Positions 47,263 to 60,200 of a DNA stretch of 64,000 bases are shown here, one piece after another. The notes beneath the pieces are model-generated. The model had not been told where the DNA came from. It saw only the letters and a list, made by a program, of their open reading frames with translations, and ran no database searches. Location: contig NW_026947501.1 of assembly GCF_034190915.1 (NCBI RefSeq), positions 4,278,001-4,342,000 of the forward strand, in the 5' to 3' direction. The DNA comes from Cavia porcellus. Its lineage: Eukaryota; Chordata; Mammalia; Rodentia; Caviidae. The position numbers and the translations under genes were made by a program. The stretch's first letter is position 1. Each line of letters starts with the position of its first letter.

Positions 47263-47918
47263 GTGGTCAGCATGGGGAGGTCAGGAAACATGTAGTGGCA
47301 ATGTGGGATAGGTTTCTGAAAAAAAAAGTGGGGTGGTGCGCATTGTAAGGTTTTCTAACAGGCCATTCACTAGTAGGAGTCAGAAAAACATCACGGGGTT
47401 GTGTCAATCGGAAGGCCTGATTTAGGATAGGCAGTGAGTGGCAATGTAAAATGGAGAAAAGCACCACGGGGTGGTCATCATGGGGAGGACAGGAAACATG
47501 CAATGGAAATGTAGGATAGTTTCCTGAAAAACAGCATGGGGTGGTGCGCATTGTAAGGGATTCTAACAGGCCTATCACTAGTAGGATGAAGAAAAACATC
47601 ACGGGGTGGTGTGAATCAGATGTTCTGAATTAGTATAGGCAGTGAGTGGCAATGTACGATGGAGAAAAGCACCACGGGTTGGTGAGCATGCGGAGGTCAG
47701 GAAACATGCACTGGCAATGTATGATAGGTTTCTGAAAAACGTCGCTGGGTTTTGCGCAAAGTAAGGGTTTCTAACAGGCCATTCACTAGTAGGAGTGAGA
47801 AAAACATCACGGGTTGGTGTGAATCGGAGGGCCTCAATTAGGATAGGCAGTGAGTGGCAATGTAAAAGGGAGAAAAGCACCACGGGGTGGTCAGCATGGG
47901 GAGGTCAGGAAACATGCA

Positions 47919-48094
47919 CTGGCAATGTAGGATAGTATTCTGAAAAACATCAGGGGGTGATGCGCATTTTAAGGGTTTCAAAAAGGCCATTAACTAGTAG
48001 GAGTGAGAAAAACATAAGGGAGTGGTGTGAATCGGAGGGCCTGAATAAGGATAGGCAGTGAGTGGCAATGTAGGATGGATAAATGCACCATGGG
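47919..48094. repeat. Provirus-free paralogue of the integration site, copy c
   Basis: Same joined flanks, with single GGAGT at 48000-48004. It arises from the 832-bp duplication. Confidence 0.85.
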
Positions 48095-51000
48095 GTGGTC
48101 AGCATGGGGAGGTCAGGAAACATGTAGTGGCAATGTGGGATAGGTTTCTGAAAAAAAAAGCGGGGTGGTGCGCATTGTAAGGTTTTCTAACAGGCCATTC
48201 ACTAGTAGGAGTCAGAAAAACATCACGGTGTTGTGTCAATCGGAAGGCCTGATTTAGGATAGGCAGTGAGTGGCAATGTAAAATGGAGAAAAGCACCATG
48301 GGGTGGTCATCATGGGGAGGACAGGAAACATGCAATGGAAATGTAGGATAGTTTCCTGAAAAACAGCATGGGGTGGTGCGCATTGTAAGGGATTCTAACA
48401 GGCCTATCACTAGTAGGATGAAGAAAAACATCACGGGGTGGTGTGAATCAGATGTTCTGAATTAGTATAGGCAGTGAGTGGCAATGTACGATGGAGAAAA
48501 GCACCACGGGGTGGTCAGCATGTGGAGGTCAGGAAACATGCATTGGCAATGTAGGATAGTTTTCTGAAAAACATCGCGGGGTGGTGTGCATTGTAAGGTT
48601 TTCTAACAGGCCATTCACTAGTAGGATGAGAAAAACATCACGTCGTGGTGTGAATCGGTGGGCCTGACTTAGGATAGGCAGTGAGTGGCAACATAAATTG
48701 GTGAAAAGCACCACGGTGTGGTCAGCATGGGGAGGTCAGGATACATGCAGTGGCAATGTAGGAAATGTTTCTGAAAAACATCGCGAGATGGTGCGCATTG
48801 TAAGTGTTTGTATCAGTCCATTCACTACTAGGAGTGAGAAAATCATCACGGGGGGTTTGAATGGGAGGGCCTGAATTAGGATAGGCAGTGAGTGGCAATG
48901 AAGAATGGAGAAAAGCACTATGTGGTGGTCAACATGGGGAGGTCAGGAAAAATGCAATGGCAGTGTAGGATAGGTTTCTGAAAAACATCGCGGGGTGGTG
49001 CGCATTGTAAGAGTTTCTAACAAGCCATTCACAAGTAGGACTGAAAAAATATCACGGGTTGGTGTGAATCGGAGGGCCTGAATTAGGTTAGGCAGTGAGT
49101 GGCAATGTAGGATGGAGAAAATCACCACAGGGGAGTCAGCATGGGGAGGTCAGAAAACATGCTGTGGCAATGAAGGATATGTTTCTGAAAAAAAAAGCGG
49201 GGTCTTGCACATTGTAAGTGTTTTTAACAGGCCATTCACTAGTAGGAGTTAAAAAACATCACGGGGTGGTGTGAGTCAGAGGGCCTGAATTATGTTAAGC
49301 AGTGAGTGGCAATGTAGGATGGAGAAAAGCAACGACGGGGTGGTCAGCATGGGGAGGTCAGGAAACATGCAGTGGCAATGTAGGATAGGTTTCTGAAAAA
49401 AAACTTCGGGTGTTGCGCATTGTAAGTGTTTCTAAGAGGCCATTAACTAGTAGGAGTGAGAAAAACATCACGGTGTGGTGTGAATCGGAGGGCCTGATTT
49501 AGGATAGGCAGTGAGTGGCAATGTAGGATGGAGAAAAGCACCACGAGGTGGTCAGCATGAGGATGTCAGGAAACATGCAGTGGCAAAGTAGGATAGTTTT
49601 CTGAAAAACATCACCGGGTGGTGCCCATTGTAAGGCTTTCTAACAGGCCATTGACTAGTAGGCGTGAGAAAAACATCACGGGGTGGTGTCAATCGGAGGG
49701 CCTGAATCAAGTTAGACAGTGAGTGGCAATGAAGAATGGAGAAAAGCACTATGGGGTGGTCAACATGGGGAGGTCAGGAAACATGCAATGGCAATGTAGG
49801 ATAGGTTTCTGAAAAACATCGCGGGGTGGTGCGCATTGTAAGAGTTTCTAACAAGCCATTCACAAGTAGGACTGAAAAAAACATCACGGGTTGGTGTGAA
49901 TCGGAGGGCCTGAATTAGGTTAGGCAGTGAGTGGCAATGTAGGATGGAGAAAATCACCACAGGGGAGTCAGCATGGGGATTTCCGAAAACATGCTGTGAC
50001 AATGAAGGATATGTTTCAGAAAAAAAAAAAAAAAGCGGGGTGTTGCACATTGTAAGTGTTTCTAACAGGCCATTCACTACTAGGAGTGAGAAAAACATCA
50101 CGGGGTGGAGTGAATCGGAGGGCCTGAATTACGATACGCAGTGAGTGGCAATGTAGGATGGAGAAAAGCACCACAGGTTGGTCAGCTTGTGGAGGTCAGG
50201 AAACATGCAGTGGTAATGTAGGATAGTTTTCTGAAAAACATCACGGGGTGGTGCACATTGTAAAGGTTTCTAACAGGCCATTCGGTAGTGGGATTGTGAA
50301 AGACTTCACGGGGTGGTTTGAATCAGATGTTCTGAATTAGGATATGCAGTGCGTGGCAATGTAGGATGGAGAAAAGGACCACGGGGTGGTCAGCATGGGA
50401 AGGTCGGGAAACATGCATTGGCAATTTAGGATAGGTTTCTGAAAAACATCGCTGGTGGTGCGCATTGTAAAGGCTTTCTAACAGGCCATTCACTAGTGGG
50501 AGTGAGAACAACATCACGGGGTGGTGTGAATCAGAGGGCCTTAATTAGGACAGGCAGTGAGTGGCAATGTAGGATGGAGAAAAGCACCACGGGGTGGTCA
50601 GTATGGGGAGGTCAGGAAACATGCAGTGGGAATGTAGGATAGTTTTCTGAAAAACATCACGCGGTGGTGCGCATTGTAAGGTTTTCTAAGAGGCCATTCA
50701 CCAGTAGCAGTGAGAAAATCATAACGGGGTGGTGTGTATCGGAGCGCCTGAATAAGAATAGGCAGTGAGTGGCAATGTAGGATGTAGAAAAGCACCACGG
50801 TGTGGTCAGCATGGGGAGGTCAGGAAACATGGAGTGGCAATATAGGATAGGTTTCTGAAAAAAAAAAGCGGGTTGGTGCGCATTGTAAGGGTTTCTAACA
50901 GGCTATTCACTAGTTGGAGTGAGAAAAACATCACGGGGTGGTGTGAATCGGAGGGCCTGAATTATGATAGGCAGTGAGTGGCAATGTAGGATGGAGAAAA

Positions 51001-51226
51001 GCATCACTGAGTGGTCAGCATGGGGAGGTCAGAAAACATGCAGTGGCAATGTGGGATAGTTTTCTGAAAAAAAAATGCAGGGTGGTGCACATTGTAAGGT
51101 TTTCTAACAGCCCATACACTAGTAGGAGTCAGAAAAACATCACGGGATTTTGTGAATCGGAGGGCCTGATTTAGCATAGGCAGTGAGCGGCAATGTAAAA
51201 TGGAGAAAAGCAACACGGGGTGGTCA

Positions 51227-54200
51227 TCATGGGGAGGACAGGAAACATGCAGTGGCAATGTAGGATAGTTTTCTGAAAAACATCACGGGGTGGTGCGCAT
51301 TGTAAGGGTTTCTAACAGGCCATTCACTAGTAGGAGTGAGAAAAACATAACGGGGTGGTGTGAATCGGAGGCCCTGAATAAGTATAGGCAGTGAGTGGCA
51401 ATGTAGAATGTCGAAAAGCACCATGGGGTGGTCAGCACGGGAAGGTCAGGAAACATGCATTGGCAATGTAGGATAGGTTTCTGAAAAACATCGTGGGGTG
51501 GTGTGCATTGTAAGGCTTTCTAACAGGCCATTCACTAGTAGGATGAGAAAAACATCACGTGGTGGTGTGAATCGGTGGGCCTCAATTAGGATAGGCAGTG
51601 AGTGGCAACATAAAATGGAGAAAAGCACCACAGTGTGGTCACCATGGGGAGGTCAGGAAACATGCAGTGGCAATGTAGGAAAGGTTTCTGAAAAACATCG
51701 CCTGGTGGTGCGCATTGTAAGTGTTTATAGCAGGCCATTCACTAATAGGAGTGAGAAAATCATCACGTGGTGGTGTGAATGGGAGGGCCTCAATTAGGAT
51801 AGGCAGTGAGTGGCAATGAAGAATGGAGTAAAGCACCATGGGGTGGTCAGCATGGGGAGGTCAGAAAACATGCCGTGGCAATGTAAGATAGGTTTCTGAA
51901 AAAAAAAAAAAAAAAAGCGAGGTGTTGCACATTGTAAGTGTTTCTAACATGCCATTCACTAGTAGGAGTGAGAAAAACATAACGGGGTGGTGTGAATCGG
52001 AGGCCCTGATTAAGGATAGGCAGTGAGTGGCAATGTAGAATGTCGAAAAGCACCATGGGGTGGTCAGCATGGGGAGGTCAGGAAACGTGCAGTGGCAATG
52101 TGGGATAGCTTTCTGAAAAACATTACGGGTTGGTGCGCCTTGTAAGAGTTTCTAACAGGCCATTCACTAGTAGGAATCAGAAAAACATCATGGCGTGGTA
52201 TGAATTGGAGGGTCTGAATCAGGATAGGCAATGAGTGGCAATGTAGGATGGAGAAAAGCATCAAAGGGTGGTCATCATGGGGAGGTCAGGACACATGCAG
52301 TGGCAATGTAGTATAGGTTTCTGAAAAACATCGCAAGTGGTGAGAATTGTAAGGCTTTCTAACAGGCCATTCACTAGTAGGACTGAGAAAAACATCACGG
52401 GGTGGTGTGAATCACAGGGACTGAATTATGGTAAGCAGTGAGTGGCAATGCAGGATGGACAAAAGCAACCATGGGGTGGTCAGCATGGGGAGGTCAGGAA
52501 ACATGCAGTGGCAATTTAGCATAGGTTTCTGAAAAAAAACTTCGGGTGTTGCGCATTGTTAGTGTTTCTAAGAGGCCATTAACTAGTAGGAGTGAGAAAA
52601 ACATCACGGTGTTGTGTGAATCGGAGGGCCTGATTTAGGATAGGCAGTGAGTGGCAATGTAGGATGGAGAAAAGCACCACGAGGTGGTCAGCATGAGGAT
52701 GTCAGGAAACATGCAGTGGCAAATAGGATAGTTTTCTGAAAAACATCACGGGGTGGTGCCCATTGTAAGGCTTTCTAACAGGCCATTGACTAGTAGGCGT
52801 GAGAAAAACATCACGGGGTGGTGTCAATCGGAGGGCCTGAATCAAGTTAGACAGTGAGTGGCAATGAAGAATGGAGAAAAGCACTATGGGGTGGTCAACA
52901 TGGGGAGGTCAGGAAACATGCAATGGCAATGTAGGATAGGTTTCTGAAAAACATCGCGGGGTGGTGCGCATTGTAAGAGTTTCTAACAAGCCATTCACAA
53001 GTAGGACTGAAAAAAACATCACGGGTTGGTGTGAATCGGAGGGCCTGAATTAGGTTAGGCAGTGAGTGGCAATGTAGGATGGAGAAAATCACCACAGGGG
53101 AGTCAGCATGGGGATTTCCGAAAACATGCTGTGACAATGAAGGATATGTTTCTGAAAAAAAAAAAAGCGGGGTGTTGCACATTGTAAGTGTTTCTAACAG
53201 GCCATTCACTAGTAGGACTGAGAAAAACATCACGGGGTGGTGTGAATCACAGGGACTGAGTTATGGTAAGCAGTGAGTGGCAATGCAGGATGGACAAAAG
53301 CAACCATGGGGTGGTCAGCTTGTGGAGGTCAGGAAACATGCAGTGGCAATGTAGGATAGTTTTCTGAAAAACATCACGGGGTGGTGCACATTGTAAAGGT
53401 TTCTAACAGGCCATTCGGTAGTGGGATTGAGAAAGACTTCACGGGGTGGTTTGAATCAGATGTTCTGAATTAGGATATACAGTGCGTGGCAATGTAGGAT
53501 GGAGAAAAGGACCACGGGGTGGTCAGCATGGGAAGGTCGGGAAACATGCATTGGCAATTTAGGATAGTTTTCTGAAAAACATCACGCGGTGGTGCGCATT
53601 GTAAGGTTTTCTAAGAGGCCATTCACCAGTAGCAGTGAGAAAATCATAACGGGGTGGTGTGTATCGGAGCGCCTGAATAAGAATAGGCAGTGAGTGGCAA
53701 TGTAGGATGTAGAAAAGCACCACGGTGTGGTCAGCATGGGGAGGTCAGGAAACATGGAGTGGCAATATAGGATAGGTTTCTGAAAAAAAAAAAGCGGGTT
53801 GGTGCGCATTGTAAGGGTTTCTAACAGGCTATTCACTAGTTGGAGTGAGAAAAACATCACGGGGTGGTGTGAATCGGAGGGCCTGAATTATGATAGGCAG
53901 TGAGTGGCAATGTAGGATGGAGAAAAGCAACACTGAGTGGTCAGCATGGGGAGGTCAGAAAACATGCAGTGGCAATGTGGGATAGTTTTCTGAAAAAAAA
54001 AATGCAGGGTGGTGCGCATTGTAAGGTTTTCTAACAGCCCATACACTAGTAGGAGTCAGAAAAACATCACGGGATTTTGTGAATCGGAGGGCCTGATTTA
54101 GCATAGGCAGTGAGCGGCAATGTAAAATGGAGAAAAGCAACACGGGGTGGTCATCATGGGGAGGACAGGAAACATGCAGTGGCAATGTAGGATAGTTTTC

Positions 54201-57200
54201 TGAAAAACATCATGGGGTGGTGCGCATTGTAAGGGTTTCTAACAGGCCATTCACTAGTAGGAGTGAGAAAAACATAACGGGGTGGTGTGAATCGGAGGCC
54301 CTGAATAAGGATAGGCAGTGAGTGGCAATGTAGAATGTCGAAAAGCACCATGGGGTGGTCAGCATGGGGAGGTCAGGAAACATGCATTGGCAATGTAGGA
54401 TAGGTTTCTGAAAAACATCGCGGGGTGGTGTGCATTGTAAGGCTTTCTAACAGGCCATTCACTAGTAGGATGAGAAAAACATCACGTGGTGGTGTGAATC
54501 GGTGGGCCTCAATTAGGATAGGCAGTGAGTGGCAACATAAAATGGAGAAAAGCACCACAGTGTGGTCACCATGGGGAGGTCAGGAAACATGCAGTGGCAA
54601 TGTAGGAAAGGTTTCTGAAAAACATCGCCTGGTGGTGCGCATTGTAAGTGTTTATAGCAGGCCATTCACTAATAGGAGTGAGAAAATCATCACGTGGTGG
54701 TGTGAATGGGAGGGCCTCAATTAGGATAGGCAGTGAGTGGCAATGAAGAATGGAGTAAAGCACCATGGGGTGGTCAGCATGGGGAGGTCAGGAAACATGC
54801 AATGGCAATATAGGATAGGTTTCTGAAAAACATCGCGGGGTGGTCCGCATTGTAATTGTTTCTAACAAGCCATTCACAAGTAGGATTGAAAAAAACATCA
54901 AGAGGTGGTGTGAATCGGAGGGCCTGAATTAGGTTAGGCAGTGAGTGGCAATGTAGGATGGAGAAAATCACTACAGGGTGGTCAGCATGGGGAGGTCAGA
55001 AAACATGCCGTGGCAATGTAAGATAGGTTTCTGAAAAAAAAAAAAAAAAGCGAGGTGTTGCACATTGTAAGTGTTTCTAACATGCCATTCACTAGTAGGA
55101 GTGAGAAAAACATAACGGGGTGGTGTGAATCGGAGGCCCTGATTAAGGATAGGCAGTGAGTGGCAATGTAGAATGTCGAAAAGCACCATGGGGTGGTCAG
55201 CATGGGGAGGTCAGGAAACGTGCAGTGGCAATGTGGGATAGCTTTCTGAAAAACATTACGGGTTGGTGCGCCTTGTAAGAGTTTCTAACAGGCCATTCAC
55301 TAGTAGGAATCAGAAAAACATCATGGCGTGGTATGAATTGGGGGACCTGAATCAGGATAGGCAATGAGTGACAATGTAGGATGGAGAAAAGCATCAAAGG
55401 GTGGTCATCATGGGGAGGTCAGGACACATGCAATGGCAATGTAGTATAGGTTTCTGAAAAACATCGCAAGTGGTGAGAATTGTAAGGCTTTCTAACAGGC
55501 CATTCACTAGTAGGACTGAGAAAAACATCACGGGGTGGTGTGAATCACAGGGACTGAATTATGGTAAGCAGTGAGTGGCAATGCAGGATGGAGAAAAGCA
55601 ACCATGGGGTGGTCAGCATGGGGAGGTCAGGAAACATGCAGTGGCAATTTAGCATAGGTTTCTGAAAAAAATCTTCGGGTGTTGCGCATTGTAAGTGTTT
55701 CTAAGAGGCCATTAACTAGTAGGAGTGAGAAAAACATCACGGTGTTGTGTGAATCGGAGGGCCTGATTTAGGATAGGCAGTGAGTGGCAATGTAGGATGG
55801 AGAAAAGCACCACGAGGTGGTCAGCATGAGGATGTCAGGAAACATGCAGTGGCAAATAGGATAGTTTTCTGAAAAACATCACGGGGTGGTGCCCATTGTA
55901 AGGCTTTCTAACAGGCCATTGACTAGTAGGCGTGAGAAAAACATCACGGGGTGGTGTCAATCGGAGGGCCTGAATCAAGTTAGACAGTGAGTGGCAATGA
56001 AGAATGGAGAAAAGCACTATGGGGTGGTCAACATGGGGAGGTCAGGAAACATGCAATGGCAATGTAGGATAGGTTTCTGAAAAACATCGCGGGGTGGTGC
56101 GCATTGTAAGAGTTTCTAACAAGCCATTCACAAGTAGGACTGAAAAAAACATCACGGGTTGGTGTGAATCGGAGGGCCTGAATTAGGTTAGGCAGTGAGT
56201 GGCAATGTAGGATGGAGAAAATCACCACAGGGGAGTCAGCATGGGGATTTCCAAAAACATGCTGTGACAATGAAGGATATGTTTCTGAAAAAAAAAAAAA
56301 AGCGGGGTGTTGCACATTGTAAGTGTTTCTAACAGGCCATTCACTAGTAGGAGTGAGAAAAACATCACGGGGTGGAGTGAATCGGAGGGCCTGAATTACG
56401 ATACGCAGTGAGTGGCAATGTAGGATGGAGAAAAGCACCACAGGTTGGTCAGCTTGTGGAGGTCAGGAAACATGCAGTGGCAATGTAGCATAGTTTTCTG
56501 AAAAACATCACGGGGTGGTGCACATTGTAAAGATTTCTAACAGGCCATTCAGTAGTGGGATTGAGAAAGACTTCACGGGGTGGTTTGAATCAGATGTTCT
56601 GAATTAGGATATACAGTGCGTGGCAATGTAGGATGGAGAAAAGGACCACGGGGTGGTCAGCATGGGAAGGTCGGGAAACATGCATTGGCAATTTAGGATA
56701 GGTTTCTGAAAAACATCGCTGGTGGTGCGCATTGTAAAGGCTTTCTAAGAGGCCATTCACTAGTGGGAGTTAGAAAAACATCACGGGGTTGTGGGAATCG
56801 GAGGGCCTGAATTAGGACAGGCAGTGAGTGGCAATGTAGGAAGGAGAAAAGCACCACGGGGTGGTCAGTATGGGGAGGTCAGGAAACATGCAGTGGGAAT
56901 GTAGGATAGTTTTCTGAAAATCATCACGCGGTGGTGCGCATTGTAAGGTTTTCTAAGAGGCCATTCACCAGTAGCAGTGAGAAAATCATAACGGGGTGGT
57001 GTGTATCGGAGCGCCTGAATAAGAATAGGCAGTGAGTGGCAATGTAGGATGTAGAAAAGCACCACGGTGTGATCAGCATGGGGAGGTCAGGAAACATGGA
57101 GTGGCAATATAGGATAGGTTTCTGAAAAAAAAAAAGCGGGTTGGTGCGCATTGTAAGTGTTTCTAACAGGCTATTCACTAGTTGGAGTGAGAAAAACATC

Positions 57201-60200
57201 ACGGGGTGGTGTGAATCGGAGGGCCTGAATTATGATAGGCAGTGAGTGGCAATGTAGGATGGAGAAAAGCATCACTGAGTGGTCATCATGGGGAGGTCAG
57301 AAAACATGCAGTGGCAATGTGGGATAGTTTTCTGAAAAAAAAATGCAGGGTGGTGCGCATTGTAAGGTTTTCTAACAGCCCATACACTAGTAGGAGTCAG
57401 AAAAACATCACGGGATTTTGTGAATCGGAGGGCCTGATTTAGCATAGGCAGTGAGCGGCAATGTAAAATGGAGAAAAGCAACACGGGGTGGTCATCATGG
57501 GGAGGACAGGAAACATGCAGTGGCAATGTAGGATAGTTTTCTGAAAAACATCACGGGGTGGTGCGCATTGTAAGGGTTTCTAACAGGCCATTCACTAGTA
57601 GGAGTGAGAAAAACATAACGGGGTGGTGTGAATCGGAGGCCCTGAATAAGGATAGGCAGTGAGTGGCAATGTAGAATGTCGAAAAGCACCATGGGGTGGT
57701 CAGCATGGGGAGGTCAGGAAACATGCATTGGCAATGTAGGATAGGTTTCTGAAAAACATCGCGGGGTGGTGTGCATTGTAAGGCTTTCTAACAGGCCATT
57801 CACTAGTAGGATGAGAAAAACATCACGTGGTGGTGTGAATCGGTGGGCCTCAATTAGGATAGGCAGTGAGTGGCAACATAAAATGGAGAAAAGCACCACA
57901 GTGTGGTCACCATGGGGAGGTCAGGAAACATGCAGTGGCAATGTAGGAAAGGTTTCTGAAAAACATCGCCTGGTGGTGCGCATTGTAAGTGTTTATAGCA
58001 GGCCATTCACTAATAGGAGTGAGAAAATCATCACGTGGTGGTGTGAATGGGAGGGCCTCAATTAGGATAGGCAGTGAGTGGCAATGAAGAATGGAGTAAA
58101 GCACCATGGGGTGGTCAGCATGGGGAGGTCAGGAAACATGCAATGGCAATATAGGATAGGTTTCTGAAAAACATCGCGGGGTGGTCCGCATTGAAATTGT
58201 TTCTAACAAGCCATTCACAAGTAGGATTGAAAAAAACATCAAGAGGTGGTTTGAATCGGAGGGCCTGAATTAGGTTAGGCAGTGAGTGGCAATGTAGGAT
58301 GGAGAAAATCACTACAGGGTGGTCAGCATGGGGAGGTCAGAAAACATGCCGTGGCAATGTAAGATAGGCATCTGAAAAAAAAAAAAAAGCGAGGTGTTGC
58401 ACATTGTAAGTGTTTCTAACATGCCATTCACTAGTAGGAGTGAGAAAAACATAACGGGGTGGTGTGAATCGGAGGCCCTGATTAAGGATAGGCAGTGAGT
58501 GGCAATGTAGAATGTCGAAAAGCACCATGGGGTGGTCAGCATGGGGAGGTCAGGAAACGTGCAGTGGCAATGTGGGATAGCTTTCTGAAAAACATTACGG
58601 CTTGGTGCGCCTTGTAAGAGTTTCTAACAGGCCATTCACTAGTAGGAATCAGAAAAACATCATGGCGTGGTATGAATTGGAGGGCCTGAATCAGGATAGG
58701 CAATGAGTGGCAATGTAGGATGGAGAAAAGCATCAAAGGGTGGTCATCATGGGGAGGTCAGGACACATGCAGTGGCAATGTAGTATAGGTTTCTGAAAAA
58801 CATCGCAAGTGGTGAGAATTGTAAGGCTTTCTAACAGGCCATTCACTAGTAGGACTGAGAAAAACATCACGGGGTGGTGTGAATCACAGGGACTGAATTA
58901 TGGTAAGCAGTGAGTGGCAATGCAGGATGGAGAAAAGCAACCATGGGGTGGTCAGCATGGGGAGGTCAGGAAACATGCAGTGGCAATTTAGCATAGGTTT
59001 CTGAAAAAAAACTTCGAGGTGGTGCGCATTGTAAGGGTTTCTAACAGGCCATTAACTAGTAGGAGTGAGAAAAACATCACGGGGTGGTGTGAATCAGAGG
59101 GCCTGATTTAGGATAGGCAGTGAGTGGCAATGTAGGATGGAGAAAAGCACCACGGGTTCGTGAGCATGGGGAGGTCAGGAAACATACAATGGCAATGTAG
59201 GATAGATTTCTGAAAAACATCGCGGGGTTGTGCGCATTGTAAAGGTTTGTAGCAGTCCATGCACTAGTAGGAGTGACAAAATCATCACGGGGTGGTGTGA
59301 ATCGGAGGGCCTGAATCAGGATAGGCAGTGAGTGGCAATGTAGGATGGAGAAAAACACCACGGGGTGGTCATGATGCGGAGGTCAGGAAACATGCAGTGG
59401 CAATGGAGGATAGGTTTCTTAAAAACATTGCGGGGTGGTGCTCATTGTAAGGGTTTCTAAAAGGCCTTTCACTAGTAGGAGTGAGAGAAACATCACCAGG
59501 TGGTGTGAATCGCAGGGCCTGAATCATTATAGGCCGTGAGTGGCAATGTAGGATGGAGAAAAGCACCACGGGGTGGTCAGGATTGCGAGGTCAGGAAACA
59601 TTCAGTGGCAATGTAGGATAGGTTTCTGAAAAACATCGCGGCGTAGTGCGCATGGTAATGGTTTCTAACAGGCCATTTACTAATAGGAGACAGAAATACA
59701 TCATGGTGTGGTGTGAATTGGAGGGTCTGAATCAAGTTAGACAGTGAGTGGCAATGTACGATGGAGAAAAGCACCACGGGTTGGTGAGCATGCCGAGGTC
59801 AGGAAACATGCACTGGCAATGTATGATAGGTTTCTGAAAAACGTCGCTGGGTTTTGCGCAAAGTAAGGGTTTCTAACAGGCCATTCACTAGTAGGAGTGA
59901 GAAAAACATCACGGGGTGGTGTGAATCGGAGGGCCTGAATTAGGACAGGCAGTGAGTGGCAATGTAGGATGGAGAAAAGCACCACGGGGTGGTCAGTATG
60001 GGGAGGTCAGGAAACATGCACTGGCAATGTAGGATAGTATTCTGAAAAACATCAGGGGGTGGTGCGCATTGTAAGGTTTTCTAAGAGGCCATTCACCAGT
60101 AGCAGTGAGAAAATCATAACGGGGTGGTGTGTATCGGAGCGCCTGAATAAGAATAGGCAGTGAGTGGCAATGTAGGATGTAGAAAAGCACCACGGTGTGG

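Larger units (their letters stand above)
46803..48434. repeat. 832-bp tandem duplication (4 monomers) containing the empty integration site
   Basis: 46803-47602 is repeated at offset 832 (46803-47051 matches the end of 47599-47883; 47267-47602 matches 48099-48434). Each copy contains the provirus-free target monomer. Confidence 0.8.
38515..50517. repeat. About 6,047-bp higher-order repeat, two units
   Basis: 39555-41650 matches 45602-47697 at a constant offset of 6,047 (29 monomers plus A-tract growth). After a local 832-bp duplication the match continues at offset 6,879 (41650 to 48529) and returns to about 6,041-6,044 (43719 to 49760, 44279 to 50323) because the first unit has its own 834-bp duplication. 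Confidence 0.8.
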
